A stretch of 64,000 bases of DNA from Henricia sp. BOLD:AAB3569 (Eukaryota; Echinodermata; Asteroidea; Spinulosida; Echinasteridae): the NCBI GenBank assembly GCA_037783545.1, contig JBBELK010000096.1:3162001-3226000 (forward strand), read 5' to 3'. The notes below the pieces were generated by a model, which worked only from the letters and a program-made list of their open reading frames with translations, had not been told where the DNA came from and did no database searches. This document shows positions 10,436 through 23,592 of the stretch, piece after piece (the stretch's first letter is position 1; the number at the start of each line of letters is the position of its first letter). The position numbers were made by a program, and so were the translations under genes.

Positions 10436-13400
10436 ATGCAAAATTTGAAGTTTGTCTGAAAATTTCTTGACTTCCAAATTTGCCGACGTTTGGACCACAC
10501 TTTGACCAAATTCCCGTCCCAAACAAGACTGAGCATGCGTACGAGTGATCAGGAGTACACGGACAGCCACGGTCTGCAGAGCAGGCAGGAAGCCCGAGCC
10601 CAGTTTTCCCTAAACTCTGAAATTTCTCGGCCATTTCCCGGCGAAAGTCTGTCAATTTTTCAGGACAAGTGCGGAATATAGACTGTTTGGAGCATGCAAA
10701 ATTTGAAGTTCGTCGGAAAATTTCTTGACTTCCAAATTTGCCGACGTTTGGACCACACTTTGACCAAATTCCCGTCCCAAACAAGACTGAGCATGCGCAC
10801 GAGTGATCAGGAGTACACGGACAGCCACGGTCTGCAGAGCAGGCAGGAAGCCCAAGCCCAGTTTTCCCTAAACTCTGACATTTCTCGGCCATTTCCCGGC
10901 GAAAGTCTGTCAATTTTTCAGGACAAGTGCGGAATATAGACTGTTTGGAGCATGCAAAATTTGAAGTTCGTCGGAAAATTTCTTGACTTCCAAATTTGCC
11001 GACGTTTGGACCACACTTTGACCAAATTCCCGTCCCAAACAAGACTGAGCATGCGCACGAGTGATCAGGAGTACACGGACAGCCACGGTCTGCAGAGCAG
11101 GAAGGAAGCCCGATCCCGGTTTTCCATAAACTCTGAAATTTCTCGGCCATTTCCCGGCGAAAGTCTGTCAATTTTGCAGGACAAGTGCGGAATATAGACT
11201 GTTTGGAGCATGCAAAATTTGAAGTTTGTCGGAAAATTTCTTGACTTCCAAATTTGCCGACGTTTGGACCACACTTTGACCAAATTCCCGTCCCAAACAA
11301 GACTGAGCATGCGCACGAGTGATCATGAGCACACGGACAGCCACGGTCTGCAGAGCAGGCAGGAAGCCCGACCCCAGTTTTCCCTAAACTCTGAAATTTA
11401 TCGGCCATTTTCCGGCGAAAGTCTGTCAATTTTTCAGGACAAGTGCGGAATATAGACTGTTTGGAGCATGCAAAATTTGAAGTTCGTCGGAAAATTTCTT
11501 GACTTCCAAATTTGCCGACGTTTGGACCACACTTTGACCAAATTCCCGTCCCAAACAAGACTGAGCATGCGCACGAGTGATCAGGAGTACACGGACAGCC
11601 ACGGTCTGCAGAGCAGGCAGGAAGCCCGAGCCCAGTTTTCCCTAAACTCTGAAATTTCTCGGCCATTTCCCGGCGAAAGTCTGTCAATTTTTCAGGACAA
11701 GTGCGGAATATAGACTGTTTGGAGCATGCAAAATTTGAAGTTCGTCGGAAAATTTCTTGACTTCCAAATTTGCCGACGTTTGGACCACACTTTGACCAAA
11801 TTCCCGTCCCAAACAAGACTGAGCATGCGCACGAGTGATCAGGAGTACACGGACAGCCACGGTCTGCAGAGCAGGAAGGAAGCCCGAGCCCAGTTTTCCC
11901 TAAACTCTGAAATTTCTCGGGCATTTCCCGGCGAAAGTCTGTCAATTTTTCAGGACAAGTGCGGAATATAGACTGTTTGGAGCATGCAAAATTTGAAGTT
12001 TGTCGGAAAATTTCTTGACTTCCAAATTTGCCGACGTTTGGACCACACTTTGACCAAATTCCCGTCCCAAACAAGACTGAGCATGCGCACGAGTGATCAG
12101 GAGTACACGGACAGCCACGGTCTGCAGAGCAGGCAGGAAGCCCAAGCCCAGTTTTCCCTAAACTCTGACATTTCTCGGCCATTTCCCGGCGAAAGTCTGT
12201 CAATTTTTCAGGACAAGTGCGGAATATAGACTGTTTGGAGCATGCAAAATTTGAAGTTCGTCGGAAAATTTCTTGACTTCCAAATTTGCCGACGTTTGGA
12301 CCACACTTTGACCAAATTCCCGTCCCAAACAAGACTGAGCATGCGCACGAGTGATCAGGAGTACACGGACAGCCACGGTCTGCAGAGCAGGAAGGAAGCC
12401 CGAGCCCGGTTTTCCATAAACTCTGAAATTTCTCGGCCATTTCCCGGCGAAAGTCTGTCAATTTTGCAGGACAAGTGCGGAATATAGACTGTTTGGAGCA
12501 TGCAAAATTTGAAGTTTGTCGGAAAATTTCTTGACTTCCAAATTTGCCGACGTTTGGACCACACTTTGACCAAATTCCCGTCCCAAACAAGACTGAGCAT
12601 GCGCACGAGTGATCAGGAGTACACGGACAGCCACGGTCTGCAGAGCAGGCAGGAAGCCCGAGCCCAGTTTTCCCTAAACTCTGAAATTTCTCGGCCATTT
12701 CCCGGCGAAAGTCTGTCAATTTTTCAGGACAAGTGCGGAATATAGACTGTTTGGAGCATGCAAAATTTAAAGTTCGTCGGAAAATTTCTTGACTTCCAAA
12801 TTTGCCGACGTTTGGACCACACTTTGACCAAATTCCCGTCCCAAACAAGACTGAGCATGCGCACGAGTGATCAGGAGTACACGGACAGCCACGGTCTGCA
12901 GAGCAGGAAGGAAGCCCGAGCCCAGTTTTCCCTAAACTCTGAAATTTCTCGGCCATTTCCCGGCGAAAGTCTGTCAATTTTGCAGGACAAGTGCGGAATA
13001 TAGACTGTTTGGAGCATGCAAAATTTGAAGTTCGTCGGAAAATTTCTTGACTTCCAAATTTGCCGACGTTTGGACCACACTTTGACCAAATTCCCGTCCC
13101 AAACAAGACTGAGCATGCGCACAAGTGATCAGGAGTACACGGACAGCCACGGTCTGCAGAGCAGGCAGGAAGCCCAAGCCCAGTTTTCCCTAAACTCTGA
13201 AATTTCCCGGCCATTTCCCGGCGAAAGTCTGTCAATTTTTCAGGACAAGTGCGGAATATAGACTGTTTGGAGCATGCAAAATTTGAAGTTCGTCGGAAAA
13301 TTTCTTGACTTCCAAATTTGCCGACGTTTGGACGACACTTTGACCAAATTCCGGTCCCAAACAAGACTGAGCATGCGCACGAGTGATCAGGAGTACACGG

Positions 13401-16400
13401 ACAGCCACGGTCTGCAGAGCAGGAAGGAAGCCCGAGCCCAGTTTTCCCTAAACTCTGAAATTTCTCGGCCATTTCCCGGCGAAAGTCTGTCAATTTTGCA
13501 GGACAAGTGCGGAATATAGACTGTTTGGAGCATGCAAAATTTGAAGTTCGTCGGATAATTTCTTGACTTCCAAATTTGCCGACGTTTGGACCACACTTTG
13601 ACCAAATTCCCGTCCCAAACAAGACTGAGCATGCGCACGAGTGATCAGGAGTACACGGACAGCCACGGTCTGCAGAGCAGGCAGGAAGCCCAAGCCCAGT
13701 TTTCCCTAAACTCTGAAATTTCTCTGCCATTTCCCGGCGAAAGTCTGTAAATTTTTCAGGACAAGTGCGGAATATAGACTGTTTGGAGCATGCAAAATTT
13801 GAAGTTCGTCGGAAAATTTCTTGACTTCCAAATTTGCCGACGTTTGGACGACACTTTGACCAAATTCCGGTCCCAAAAAAGACTGAGCATGCGCACGAGT
13901 GATCAGGAGTACACGGACAGCCACGGTCTGCAGAGCAGGCAGGAAGCCCAAGCCCAGTTTTCCCTAAACTCTGAAATTTCTCGGCCATTTCCCGGCGAAA
14001 GTCTGTCAATTTTTCAGGACAAGTGCGGAATATAGACTGTTTGGAGCATGCAAAATTTGAAGTTTGTCTGAAAATTTCTTGACTTCCAAATTTGCCGACG
14101 TTTGGACCACACTTTGACCAAATTCCCGTCCCAAACAAGACTGAGCATGCGCACGAGTGATCAGGAGCACACGGACAGCCACGGTCTGCAGAGCAGGCAG
14201 GAAGCCCGACCCCAGTTTTCCCTAAACTCTGAAATTTATCGGCCATTTCCCGGCGAAAGTCTGTCAATTTTTCAGGACAAGTGCGGAATATAGACTGTTT
14301 GGAGCATGCAAAATTTGAAGTTCGTCGGAAAATTTCTTGACTTCCAAATTTGCCGACGTTTGGACCACACTTTGACCAAATTCCGGTCCCAAACAAGACT
14401 GAGCATGCGCACGAGTGATCAGGAGTACACGGACAGCCACGGTCTGCAGAGCAGGCAGGAAGCCCAAGCCCAGTTTTCCCTAAACTCTGAAATTTATCGG
14501 CCATTTCCCGGCGAAAGTCTGTCAATTTTTCAGGACAAGTGCGGAATATAGACTGTTTGGAGCATGCAAAATTTGAAGTTCGTCGGAAAATTTCTTGACT
14601 TCCAAATTTGCCGACGTTTGGACCACACTTTGACCAAATTCCGGTCCCAAACAAGACTGAGCATGCGCACGAGTGATCAGGAGTACACGGACAGCCACGG
14701 TCTGCAGAGCAGGCAGGAAGCCCAAGCCCAGTTTTCCCTAAACTCTGAAATTTCTCGGCCATTTCCCGGCGAAAGTCTGTCAATTTTTCAGGACAAGTGC
14801 GGAATATAGACTGTTTGGAGCATGCAAAATGTGAAGTTCGTCGGAAAATTTCTTGACTTCCAAATTTGCCGACGTTTGGACGACACTTTGACCAAATTCC
14901 GGTCCCAAACAAGACTGAGCATGCGCACGAGTGATCAGGAGTACACGGACAGCCACGGTCTGCAGAGCAGGAAGGAAGCCCGAGCCCAGTTTTCCCTAAA
15001 CTCTGAAATTTCTCGGCCATTTACCGGCGAAAGTCTGTCAATTTTGCAGGACAAGTGCGGAATATAGACTGTTTGGAGCATGCAAAATTTGAAGTTCGTC
15101 GGAAAATTTCTTGACTTCCAAATTTGCCGACGTTTGGACCACACTTTGACCAAATTCCCGTCCCAAACAAGACTGAGCATGCGCACGAGTGATCAGGAGT
15201 ACACGGACAGCCACGGTCTGCAGAGCAGGAAGGAAGCCCGAGCCCAGTTTTCCCTAAACTCTGAAATTTCTCGGCCATTTCCCGGCGAAAGTCTGTCAAT
15301 TTTGCAGGACAAGTGCGGAATATAGACTGTTTGGAGCATGCAAAATTTGAAGTTTGTCGGAAAATTTCTTGACTTCCAAATTTGCCGACGTTTGGACCAC
15401 ACTTTGACCAAATTCCCGTCCCAAACAAGACTGAGCATGCGCACGAGTGATCAGGAGAACACGGACAGCCACGGTCTGCAGAGCAGGCAGGAAGCCCGAC
15501 CCAGTTTTCCCTAAACTCTGAAATTTCTCGGCCATTTCCCGGCGAAAGTCTGTCAATTTTTCAGGACAAGTGCGGAATATAGACTGTTTGGAGCATGCAA
15601 AATTTGAAGTTCGTCGGAAAATTTCTTGACTTCCAAATTTGCCGACGTTTGGACCACACTTTGACCAAATTCCGGTCCCAAACAAGACTGAGCATGCGCA
15701 CGAGTGATCAGGAGTACACGGACAGCCACGGTCTGCAGAGCAGGCAGGAAGCCCAAGCCCAGTTTTCCCTAAACTCTGAAATTTCTCGGCCATTTCCCGG
15801 CGAAAGTCTGTCAATTTTTCAGGACAAGTGCGGAATATAGACTGTTTGGAGCATGCAAAATTTGAAGTTCGTCGGAAAATTTCTTGACTTCCAAATTTGC
15901 CGACGTTTGGACGACACTTTGACCAAATTCCGGTCCCAAAAAAGACTGAGCATGCGCACGAGTGATCAGGAGTACACGGACAGCCACGGTCTGCAGAGCA
16001 GGCAGGAAGCCCAAGCCCAGTTTTCCCTAAACTCTGAAATTTCTCGGCCATTTCCCGGCGAAAGTCTGTCAATTTTTCAGGACAAGTGCGGAATATAGAC
16101 TGTTTGGAGCATGCAAAATTTGAAGTTTGTCTGAAAATTTCTTGACTTCCAAATTTGCCGACGTTTGGACCACACTTTGACCAAATTCCCGTCCCAAACA
16201 AGACTGAGCATGCGCACGAGTGATCAGGAGTACACGGACAGCCACGGTCTGCAGAGCAGGCAGGAAGCCCGAGCCCAGTTTTCCCTAAACTCTGAAATTT
16301 CTCGGCCATTTCCCGGCGAAAGTCTGTCAATTTTTTAGGACAAGTGCGGAATATAGACTGTTTGGAGCATGAAAAATTTGAAGTTCGTCGGAAAATTTAT

Positions 16401-16884
16401 TGACTTCCAAATTTGCCGACGTTTGGACCACACTTTGACCAAATTCCCGTCCCAAACAAGACTGAGCATGCGCACGAGTGATCAGGAGTACACGGACAGC
16501 CACGGTCTGCAGAGCAGGAAGGAAGCCCGAGCCCAGTTTTCCCTAAACTCTGAAATTTCTCGGCCATTTCCCGGCGAAAGTCTGTCAATTTTGCAGGACA
16601 AGTGCGGAATATAGACTGTTTGGAGCATGCAAAATTTGAAGTTTGTCGGAAAATTTCTTGACTTCCAAATTTGCCGACGTTTGGACCACACTTTGACCAA
16701 ATTCCGGTCCCAAACAAGACTGAGCATGCGCACGAGTGATCAGGAGTACACGGACAGCCACGGTCTGCAGAGCAGGCAGGAAGCCCAAGCCCAGTTTTCC
16801 CTAAACTCTGAAATTTCTCGGCCATTTCCCGGCGAAAGTCTGTCAATTTTTCAGGACAAGTGCGGAATATAGACTGTTTGGAGC
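10436..16884. repeat. Satellite zone, 25 monomers, one with a 1-bp deletion
   Basis: Twenty-five units, 6449 bp, one base short of 25 x 258 because the unit at 15338 has CCCGACCCAG with one C missing. The pair at 10694 and 10952 (TCTGACATT; TTTCCATAAAC) recurs five units later at 11984 and 12242. The unit at 9305, with CATGAGCACA, TTTATCGG and TTTTCCGGCG, recurs at 11210. Units at 13790 and 15853 share CCCAAAAAAGACT, and 13532 has GGATAATTT, CTCTGCC and GTAAATTTTT. The 14822 unit (AAAATGTGAAG, TTTACCGG) has a close partner at 22045 that lacks the TTTACCGG change. Only satellite is present. Confidence 0.8.
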
Positions 16885-18948
16885 ATGCAAAATTTGAAGT
16901 TCGTCGGAAAATTTCTTGACTTCCAAATTTGCCGACGTTTGGACCACACTTTGACCAAATTCCGGTCCCAAACAAGACTGAGCATGCGCACGAGTGATCA
17001 GGAGTACACGGACAGCCACGGTCTGCAGAGCAGGCAGGAAGCCCAAGCCCAGTTTTCCCTAAACTCTGAAATTTCTCGGCCATTTCCCGGCGAAAGTCTG
17101 TCAATTTTTCAGGACAAGTGCGGAATATAGACTGTTTGGAGCATGCAAAATTTGAAGTTCGTCGGAAAATTTCTTGACTTCCAAATTTGCCGACGTTTGG
17201 ACCACACTTTGACCAAATTCCCGTCCCAAACAAGACTGAGCATGCGCACGAGTGATCAGGAGTACACGGACAGCCACGGTCTGCAGAGCAGGCAGGAAGC
17301 CCGACCCCAGTTTTACCTAAACTCTGAAATTTCTCGGCCATTTCCCGGCGAAAGTCTGTCAATTTTTCAGGACAAGTGCGGAATATAGACTGTTTGGAGC
17401 ATGCAAAATTTGAAGTTCGTCGGAAAATTTCTTGACTTCCAAATTTGCCGACGTTTGGACCACACTTTGACCAAATTCCGGTCCCAAACAAGACTGAGCA
17501 TGCGCACGAGTGATCAGGAGTACACGGACAGCCACGGTCTGCAGAGCAGGAAGGAAGCCCGAGCCCAGTTTTCCCTAAACTCTGAAATTTCTCGGCCATT
17601 TCCCGGCGAAAGTCTGTCAATTTTGCAGGACAAGTGCGGAATATAGACTGTTTGGAGCATGCCAAATTTGAAGTTCGTCGGAAAATTTCTTGACTTCCAA
17701 ATTTGCCGACGTTTGGACCACACTTTGACCAAATTCCGGTCCCAAACAAGACTGAGCATGCGCACGAGTGATCAGGAGTACACGGACAGCCACGGTCTGC
17801 AGAGCAGGCAGGAAGCCCAAGCCCAGTTTTCCCTAAACTCTGAAATTTCTCGGCCATTTCCCGGCGAAAGTCTGTCAATTTTTCAGGACAAGTGCGGAAT
17901 ATAGACTGTTTGGAGCATGCAAAATTTGAAGTTCGTCGGAAAATTTCTTGACTTCCAAATTTGCCGACGTTTGGACCACACTTTGACCAAATTCCGGTCC
18001 CAAACAAGACTGAGCATGCGCACGAGTGATCAGGAGTACACGGACAGCCACGGTCTGCAGAGCAGGCAGGAAGCCCAAGCCCAGTTTTCCCTAAACTCTG
18101 AAATTTCTCGGCCATTTCCCGGCGAAAGTCTGTCATTTTTTCAGGACAAGTGCGGAATATAGACTGTTTGGAGCATGCAAAATTTGAAGTTCGTCGGAAA
18201 ATTTCTTGACTTCCAAATTTGCCGACGTTTGGACCACACTTTGACCAAATTCCCGTCCCAAACAAGACTGAGCATGCGCACGAGTGATCAGGAGTACACG
18301 GACAGCCACGGTCTGCAGAGCAGGCAGGAAGCCCGACCCCAGTTTTACCTAAACTCTGAAATTTCTCGGCCATTTCCCGGCGAAAGTCTGTCAATTTTTC
18401 AGGACAAGTGCGGAATATAGACTGTTTGGAGCATGCAAAATTTGAAGTTCGTCGGAAAATTTCTTGACTTCCAAATTTGCCGACGTTTGGACCACACTTT
18501 GACCAAATTCCGGTCCCAAACAAGACTGAGCATGCGCACGAGTGATCAGGAGTACACGGACAGCCACGGTCTGCAGAGCAGGAAGGAAGCCCGAGCCCAG
18601 TTTTCCTTAAACTCTGAAATTTCTCGGCCATTTCCCGGCGAAAGTCTGTCAATTTTGCAGGACAAGTGCGGAATATAGACTGTTTGGAGCATGCCAAATT
18701 TGAAGTTCGTCGGAAAATTTCTTGACTTCCAAATTTGCCGACGTTTGGACCACACTTTGACCAAATTCCCGTCCCAAACAAGACTGAGCATGCGCACGAG
18801 TGATCAGGAGTACACGGACAGCCACGGTCTGCAGAGCAGGAAGGAAGCCCGAGCCCAGTTTTCCCTAAACTCTGACATTTCTCGGCCATTTCCCGGCGAA
18901 AGTCTGTCAATTTTGCAGGACAAGTGCGGAATATAGACTGTTTGGAGC
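16885..18948. repeat. Four-monomer higher-order repeat, 1032 bp x 2
   Basis: Units 16885, 17143, 17401 and 17659 match 17917, 18175, 18433 and 18691 at 1032 bp. Distinctive shared variants are GACCCCAGTTTTACC (17143, 18175), CCGGTCC together with AAGGAAG and TTTGCAGG (17401, 18433), and the start variant ATGCCAAATTTG (17659, 18691). The last pair differs at CCGGTCC/CCCGTCC and CAGGAAG/AAGGAAG, so the copies have begun to diverge or were partly converted. Confidence 0.82.
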
Positions 18949-21900
18949 ATGCAAAATTTGAAGTTTGTCGGAAAATTTCTTGACTTCCAAATTTGCCGAC
19001 GTTTGGACCACACTTTGACCAAACTCCCGTCCCAAACAAGACTGAGCATGCGCACGAGTGATCAGGAGAACACGGACAGCCACGGTCTGCAGAGCAGGCA
19101 GGAAGCCCGACCCCAGTTTTCCCTAAACTCTGAAATTTCTCGGCCATTTACCGGCGAAAGTCTGTCAATTTTTCAGGACAAGTGCGGAATATAGACTGTT
19201 TGGAGCATGCAAAATTTGAAGTTCGTCGGAAAATTTCTTGACTTCCAAATTTGCCGACGTTTGGACCACACTTTGACCAAATTCCGGTCCCAAACAAGAC
19301 TGAGCATGCGCACGAGTGATCAGGAGTACACGGACAGCCACGGTCTGCAGAGCAGGCAGGAAGCCCAAGCCCAGTTTTCCCTAAACTCTGAAATTTCTCG
19401 GCCATTTCCCGGCGAAAGTCTGTCAATTTTTCAGGACAAGTGCGGAATATAGACTGTTTGGAGCATGCAAAATTTGAAGTTCGTCGGAAAATTTCTTGAC
19501 TTCCAAATTTGCCGACGTTTGGACGACACTTTGACCAAATTCCGGTCCCAAAAAAGACTGAGCATGCGCACGAGTGATCAGGAGTACACGGACAGCCACG
19601 GTCTGCAGAGCAGGCAGGAAGCCCAAGCCCAGTTTTCCCTAAACTCTGAAATTTCTCGGCCATTTCCCGGCGAAAGTCTGTCAATTTTTCAGGACAAGTG
19701 CGGAATATAGACTGTTTGGAGCATGCAAAATTTGAAGTTTGTCTGAACATTTCTTGACTTCCAAATTTGCCGACGTTTGGACCACACTTTGACCAAATTC
19801 CCGTCCCAAACAAGACTGAGCATGCGCACGAGTGATCAGGAGTACACGGACAGCCACGGTCTGCAGAGCAGGCAGGAAGCCCGAGCCCAGTTTTCCCTAA
19901 ACTCTGAAATTTCTCGGCCATTTCCCGGCGAAAGTCTGTCAATTTTTCAGGACAAGTGCGGAATATAGACTGTTTGGAGCATGCAAAATTTGAAGTTCGT
20001 CGGAAAATTTCTTGACTTCCAAATTTGCCGACGTTTGGACCACACTTTGACCAAATTCCCGTCCCAAACAAGACTGAGCATGCGCACGAGTGATCAGGAG
20101 TACACGGACAGCCACGGTCTGCAGAGCAGGAAGGAAGCCCGAGCCCAGTTTTCCCTAAACTCTGAAATTTCTCGGCCATTTCCCGGCGAAAGTCTGTCAA
20201 TTTTGCAGGACAAGTGCGGAATATAGACTGTTTGGAGCATGCAAAATTTGAAGTTTGTCGGAAAATTTCTTGACTTCCAAATTTGCCGACGTTTGGACCA
20301 CACTTTGACCAAATTCCGGTCCCAAACAAGACTGAGCATGCGCACGAGTGATCAGGAGTACACGGACAGCCACGGTCTGCAGAGCAGGCAGGAAGCCCAA
20401 GCCCAGTTTTCCCTAAACTCTGAAATTTCTCGGCCATTTCCCGGCGAAAGTCTGTCAATTTTTCAGGACAAGTGCGGAATATAGACTGTTTGGAGCATGC
20501 AAAATTTGAAGTTCGTCGGAAAATTTCTTGACTTCCAAATTTGCCGACGTTTGGACCACACTTTGACCAAATTCCGGTCCCAAACAAGACTGAGCATGCG
20601 CACGAGTGATCAGGAGTACATGGACAGCCACGGTCTGCAGAGCAGGCAGGAAGCCCAAGCCCAGTTTTCCCTAAACTCTGAAATTTCTCGGCCATTTCCC
20701 GGCGAAAGTCTGTCAATTTTTCAGGACAAGTGCGGAATATAGACTGTTTGGAGCATGCAAAATTTGAAGTTCGTCGGAAAATTTCTTGACTTCCAAATTT
20801 GCCGACGTTTGGACCACACTTTGACCAAATTCCCGTCCCAAACAAGACTGAGCATGCGCACGAGTGATCAGGAGTACACGGACAGCCACGGTCTGCAGAG
20901 CAGGAAGGAAGCCCGAGCCCAGTTTTCCCTAAACTCTGAAATTTCTCGGCCATTTCCCGGCGAAAGTCTGTCAATTTTGCAGGACAAGTGCGGAATATAG
21001 ACTGTTTGGAGCATGCAAAATTTGAAGTTCGTCGGAAAATTTCTTGACTTCCAAATTTGCCGACGTTTGGACCACACTTTGACCAAATTCCCGTCCCAAA
21101 CAAGACTGAGCATGCGCACGAGTGATCAGGAGTACACGGACAGCCACGGTCTGCAGAGCAGGCAGGAAGCCCAAGCCCAGTTTTCCCTAAACTCTGAAAT
21201 TTCTCGGCCATTTCCCGGCGAAAGTCTGTCAATTTTTCAGGACAAGTGCGGAATATAGACTGTTTGGAGCATGCAAAATTTGAAGTTCGTCGGAAAATTT
21301 CTTGACTTCCAAATTTGCCGACGTTTGGACGACACTTTGACCAAATTCCGGTCCCAAACAAGACTGAGCATGCGCACGAGTGATCAGGAGTACACGGACA
21401 GCCACGGTCTGCAGAGCAGGAAGGAAGCCCGAGCCCAGTTTTCCCTAAACTCTGAAATTTCTCGGCCATTTCCCGGCGAAAGTCTGTCAATTTTGCAGGA
21501 CAAGTGCGGAATATAGACTGTTTGGAGCATGCAAAATTTGAAGTTCGTCGGATAATTTCTTGACTTCCAAATTTGCCGACGTTTGGACCACACTTTGACC
21601 AAATTCCCGTCCCAAACAAGACTGAGCATGCGCACGAGTGATTAGGAGTACACGGACAGCCACGGTCTGCAGAGCAGGCAGGAAGCCCAAGCCCAGTTTT
21701 CCCTAAACTCTGAAATTTCTCTGCCATTTCCCGGCGAAAGTCTGTAAATTTTTCAGGACAAGTGCGGAATATAGACTGTTTGGAGCATGCAAAATTTGAA
21801 GTTCGTCGGAAAATTTATTGACTTCCAAATTTGCCGACGTTTGGACGACACTTTGACCAAATTCCGGTCCCAAAAAAGACTGAGCATGCGCACGAGTGAT

Positions 21901-23592
21901 CAGGAGTACACGGACAGCCACGGTCTGCAGAGCAGGCAGGAAGCCCAAGCCCAGTTTTCCCTAAACTCTGAAATTTCTCGGCCATTTCCCGGCGAAAGTC
22001 TGTCAATTTTTCAGGACAAGTGCGGAATATAGACTGTTTGGAGCATGCAAAATGTGAAGTTCGTCGGAAAATTTCTTGACTTCCAAATTTGCCGACGTTT
22101 GGACGACACTTTGACCAAATTCCGGTCCCAAACAAGACTGAGCATGCGCACGAGTGATCAGGAGTACACGGACAGCCACGGTCTGCAGAGCAGGAAGGAA
22201 GCCCGAGCCCAGTTTTCCCTAAACTCTGAAATTTCTCGGCCATTTCCCGGCGAAAGTCTGTCAATTTTGCAGGACAATTGCGGAATATAGACTGTTTGGA
22301 GCATGCAAAATTTGAAGTTCGTCGGAAAATTTCTTGACTTCCAAATTTGCCGACGTTTGGACCACACTTTGACCAAATTCCCGTCCCAAACAAGACTGAG
22401 CATGCGCACGAGTGATCAGGAGTACACGGACAGCCACGGTCTGCAGAGCAGGAAGGAAGCCCGAGCCCAGTTTTCCCTAAACTCTGAAATTTCTCGGCCA
22501 TTTCCCGGCGAAAGTCTGTCAATTTTGCAGGACAAGTGCGGAATATAGACTGTTTGGAGCATGCAAAATTTGAAGTTTGTCGGAAAATTTCTTGACTTCC
22601 AAATTTGCCGACGTTTGGACCACACTTTGACCAAATTCCCGTCCCAAACAAGACTGAGCATGCGCACGAGTGATCAGGAGAACACGGACAGCCACGGTCT
22701 GCAGAGCAGGCAGGAAGCCCGACCCCAGTTTTCCCTAAACTCTGAAATTTCTCGGCCATTTCCCGGCGAAAGTCTGTCAATTTTTCAGGACAAGTGCGGA
22801 ATATAGACTGTTTGGAGCATGCAAAATTTGAAGTTCGTCGGAAAATTTCTTGACTTCCAAATTTGCCGACGTTTGGACCACACTTTGACCAAATTCCGGT
22901 CCCAAACAAGACTGAGCATGCGCACGAGTGATCAGGAGTACACGGACAGCCACGGTCTGCAGAGCAGGCAGGAAGCCCAAGCCCAGTTTTCCCTAAACTC
23001 TGAAATTTCTCGGCCATTTCCCGGCGAAAGTCTGTCAATTTTTCAGGACAAGTGCGGAATATAGACTGTTTGGAGCATGCAAAATTTGAAGTTCGTCGGA
23101 AAATTTCTTGACTTCCAAATTTGCCGACGTTTGGACGACACTTTGACCAAATTCCGGTCCCAAAAAAGACTGAGCATGCGCACGAGTGATCAGGAGTACA
23201 CGGACAGCCACGGTCTGCAGAGCAGGCAGGAAGCCCAAGCCCAGTTTTCCCTAAACTCTGAAATTTCTCGGCCATTTCCCGGCGAAAGTCTGTCAATTTT
23301 TCAGGACAAGTGCGGAATATAGACTGTTTGGAGCATGCAAAATTTGAAGTTTGTCTGAAAATTTCTTGACTTCCAAATTTGCCGACGTTTGGACCACACT
23401 TTGACCAAATTCCCGTCCCAAACAAGACTGAGCATGCGCACGAGTGATCAGGAGTACACGGACAGCCACGGTCTGCAGAGCAGGAAGGAAGCCCGAGCCC
23501 AGTTTTCCCTAAACTCTGAAATTTCTCGGCCATTTCCCGGCGAAAGTCTGTCAATTTTGCAGGACAAGTGCGGAATATAGACTGTTTGGAGC
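18949..23592. repeat. Satellite zone, 18 monomers
   Basis: Eighteen 258-bp units. The left part (18949-20496) and right end (22561-23592) belong to the 14-monomer recurrence. The central part 21271-22044 repeats 13274-14047 (GACGAC with AAGGAAG; GGATAATTT with CTCTGCC and GTAAATTTTT; AAAAAAGACT) 7997 bp away. The stretch 22045-22560 matches 14822-15337 at 7223 bp. A GATTAGG variant at 21643 and a GGACAATTGCGG variant near 22270 are singletons. No gene seen. Confidence 0.78.

Larger units (their letters stand above)
6048..15020 (-). other. 2990-codon reverse open frame across satellite, judged non-genic
   Basis: An ATG at 15020 opens a frame running through about 35 monomers to a TGA at 6048. 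The product would be an 86-residue repeat with eight cysteines, including GCPCTP and CACSVLFG. It stays open because 258 is divisible by three and the consensus frame has no stop. Both ends are set by single substitutions: TTTACCGG at 15023 turns GAA into TAA upstream, and GATCATG at 6048 turns TGC into TGA. The 42- and 57-bp duplications preserve the frame. Common variants in this frame are mostly amino-acid changing (R/Q, G/R, A/S, L/V, T/A, E/A, F/C) and only a few are silent, so no protein-level constraint is seen. No promoter, intron signals or unique N-terminus is visible. Confidence 0.75.
15338..23592. repeat. Recurrent segment spaced 14 monomers apart
   Basis: A segment beginning with a GAGAACACGG unit recurs at 15338, 18949 and 22561, spacings 3611 and 3612 bp. 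The following units match in order: CCGGTCC type (15595, 19207, 22819), CCCAAAAAAGACT type (15853, 19465, 23077), GTCTGAA type (16111, 19723, 23335), and for the first two copies also 16369/19981 and 16627/20239. The sequence between the segments does not match: the first interval holds a separate four-monomer repeat, the second a block related to 13274-15337. Different exchanges have thus overwritten parts of an older 3.6-kb period. Confidence 0.75.
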
